Below, piece after piece: positions 6,504 through 7,289 of a DNA stretch of 7,289 nt. Position numbers and translations under genes: made by a program. A model generated the notes under the pieces. The model ran no database searches and was not told the origin of the DNA. It saw only the letters and a program-made list of their open reading frames with translations. Source of the stretch: Bordetella parapertussis. GTDB lineage: Bacteria; Pseudomonadota; Gammaproteobacteria; Burkholderiales; CAIKXV01. Numbering within the stretch: the first letter of the stretch is position 1; each line of letters opens with the position of its first letter. The stretch is from assembly GCA_945877995.1 (NCBI GenBank), contig CAMDXD010000199.1, forward strand, positions 1 to 7,289, in the 5' to 3' direction.

Positions 6504-7289
6504 CAGAGCAGCCCATCCTTGCGGAACATCTCTTTCACCCCGCGCGTCGCCTGTCGGATGCGCGACTCGTTTTCGATCAGCGCCAGCCGCACATGGTCGT
6601 CGCCGTACTCGCCGAAGCCGATGCCGGGCGATGCGGCCAGCTTGGCCTCGTCCAGCAGTTTCTTCGAGAACTCGAGCGAACCCATCTTCGCGTAGGCCTC
6701 GGGGATCTTCGCCCAGATGTACATCGCCGCCTTGGGCGAGTCGACCATCCACCCTGCCCCGTGCAGGCCCTGCACCATCACGTCGCGCCGCTTCTGGTAG
6801 GTCATCGCGATCTCGCGTACGCACTCCTGCGGGCCTTCGAGCGCCAGGATCGAGGCAATCTGGATCGGCGTGAACATCCCGTAGTCGTGGTAGCTCTTCA
6901 TCCGCGCCAGCGCCGACACCAGGTCGCGATTGCCGACCATGAAGCCGACGCGCCAGCCCGCCATGTTGTAGCTCTTGGACATCGTGAAGAACTCGACTGC
7001 GACGTCGCGCGCGCCGGGCACCTCCATGATCGACGGGGCACGGTAGCCGTCGAAGGTGATGTCGGCGTACGCGAGGTCGTGCACGACATAGATTTCATGG
7101 CGGCGGGCGATGTCGATGATCTTCTCGAAGAACGGCAGGTCCACGCACTGGCTGGTCGGGTTCGACGGGAAGTTCAGGATCAACATCTTCGGCTTCGGGT
7201 ACGACTCCTTCATCGCACGGTCGAGTTCGTCGAAGAAGTCGACGCCCGGGGTCATCCGCACATGGCGGATGTCGGCGCCGGCGATCACC
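6503..7289 (-). CDS. alaC: AlaC-type PLP aminotransferase (5' end outside window)
   Basis: About 261 C-terminal residues of a class I/II fold-type I aminotransferase are visible; the first roughly 140-150 residues lie beyond the right edge. The closest family I recognise is AlaC, which makes alanine from pyruvate with glutamate as donor. Numbering from the edge, the visible motifs are NFPSNPTSQCVD (39-50, a variant of the usual NPTG) and VVHDLAYADI (68-77), whose aspartate binds the PLP ring nitrogen. FFTMSKSYNMAGWRVGF follows at 100-116, with Schiff-base lysine K105. KSYHDYG is at 131-137, SPGIGFGEYG at 220-229, and HVRLALIEN at 232-240 carries the substrate-carboxylate arginine R234. The order alaC-hom-thrC is common in proteobacteria, so this is probably the first or an early gene of the operon, whose promoter is outside the window. 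Confidence 0.93.
   Translation of the reverse strand, partial: VIAGADIRHVRMTPGVDFFDELDRAMKESYPKPKMLILNFPSNPTSQCVDLPFFEKIIDIARRHEIYVVHDLAYADITFDGYRAPSIMEVPGARDVAVEFFTMSKSYNMAGWRVGFMVGNRDLVSALARMKSYHDYGMFTPIQIASILALEGPQECVREIAMTYQKRRDVMVQGLHGAGWMVDSPKAAMYIWAKIPEAYAKMGSLEFSKKLLDEAKLAASPGIGFGEYGDDHVRLALIENESRIRQATRGVKEMFRKDGLL

Noticed and set aside
4332..6695. A 787-codon open frame on the plus strand, antisense to thrC, hom and the end of alaC
   Set aside because: It covers three confidently identified genes on the other strand. Its translation is rich in Arg, His, Asp and Gly with no recognisable domain or hydrophobic-core pattern. Long antisense frames are expected opposite GC-biased genes, so I read it as a shadow.
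6504..6824. Extension of homoserine dehydrogenase by about 107 residues upstream of its ATG
   Set aside because: The extension lies wholly within the aminotransferase gene in another frame, is Arg/Gly-rich, and the Rossmann motif begins right after the chosen ATG as in normal Hom proteins.

Overview
The window is ordinary-looking, GC-rich, densely coding bacterial chromosome. The codons favour G/C at third positions, the genes are close-packed, and no insertion sequence, RNA gene, CRISPR array or phage gene is visible. The minus-strand order alaC-hom-thrC, without thrB between or after hom and thrC, together with the GC-rich codon use, points to a proteobacterium, most likely a betaproteobacterium or a related gammaproteobacterium. 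That placement is inferred from gene order and protein resemblance remembered from known families; no search was run.

Two transcription units converge near 2820-2870. On the plus strand, 28-2169 encodes a SulP-family anion transporter with a C-terminal STAS domain. It is followed after about 100 bases by a PduO-type cobalamin adenosyltransferase (2272-2823). A perfect TATAAT hexamer overlaps the SulP stop codon and probably gives the adenosyltransferase its own promoter. On the minus strand, reading leftwards from the right edge, the order is the C-terminal two thirds of an AlaC-type aminotransferase (6503-7289, cut by the window), homoserine dehydrogenase hom (5163-6503), threonine synthase thrC (3747-5159), and a nitroreductase-family flavoprotein (2868-3713). 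alaC and hom overlap by one base (TGATG), hom and thrC are 3 bases apart, and the nitroreductase follows within about 10-33 bases, so these look like one co-transcribed operon. A 13-bp imperfect hairpin sits at the convergence point, overlapping the adenosyltransferase stop codon.

Functionally, the minus-strand operon covers the homoserine-to-threonine branch of aspartate-family metabolism: Hom makes homoserine and ThrC makes threonine from phosphohomoserine. The homoserine kinase that joins them is not here. The AlaC-type transaminase would link pyruvate and alanine. The plus-strand genes (anion uptake and adenosylcobalamin formation) have no obvious link to each other or to the operon.

I do not see a clear new biological system. 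The most unusual item is an insert of about 130 residues in the SulP transporter, between the two halves of its membrane domain, predicted to form a helical hairpin followed by a beta-rich segment. The promoter fused to the sulP stop codon and the convergent hairpin are smaller points of interest.
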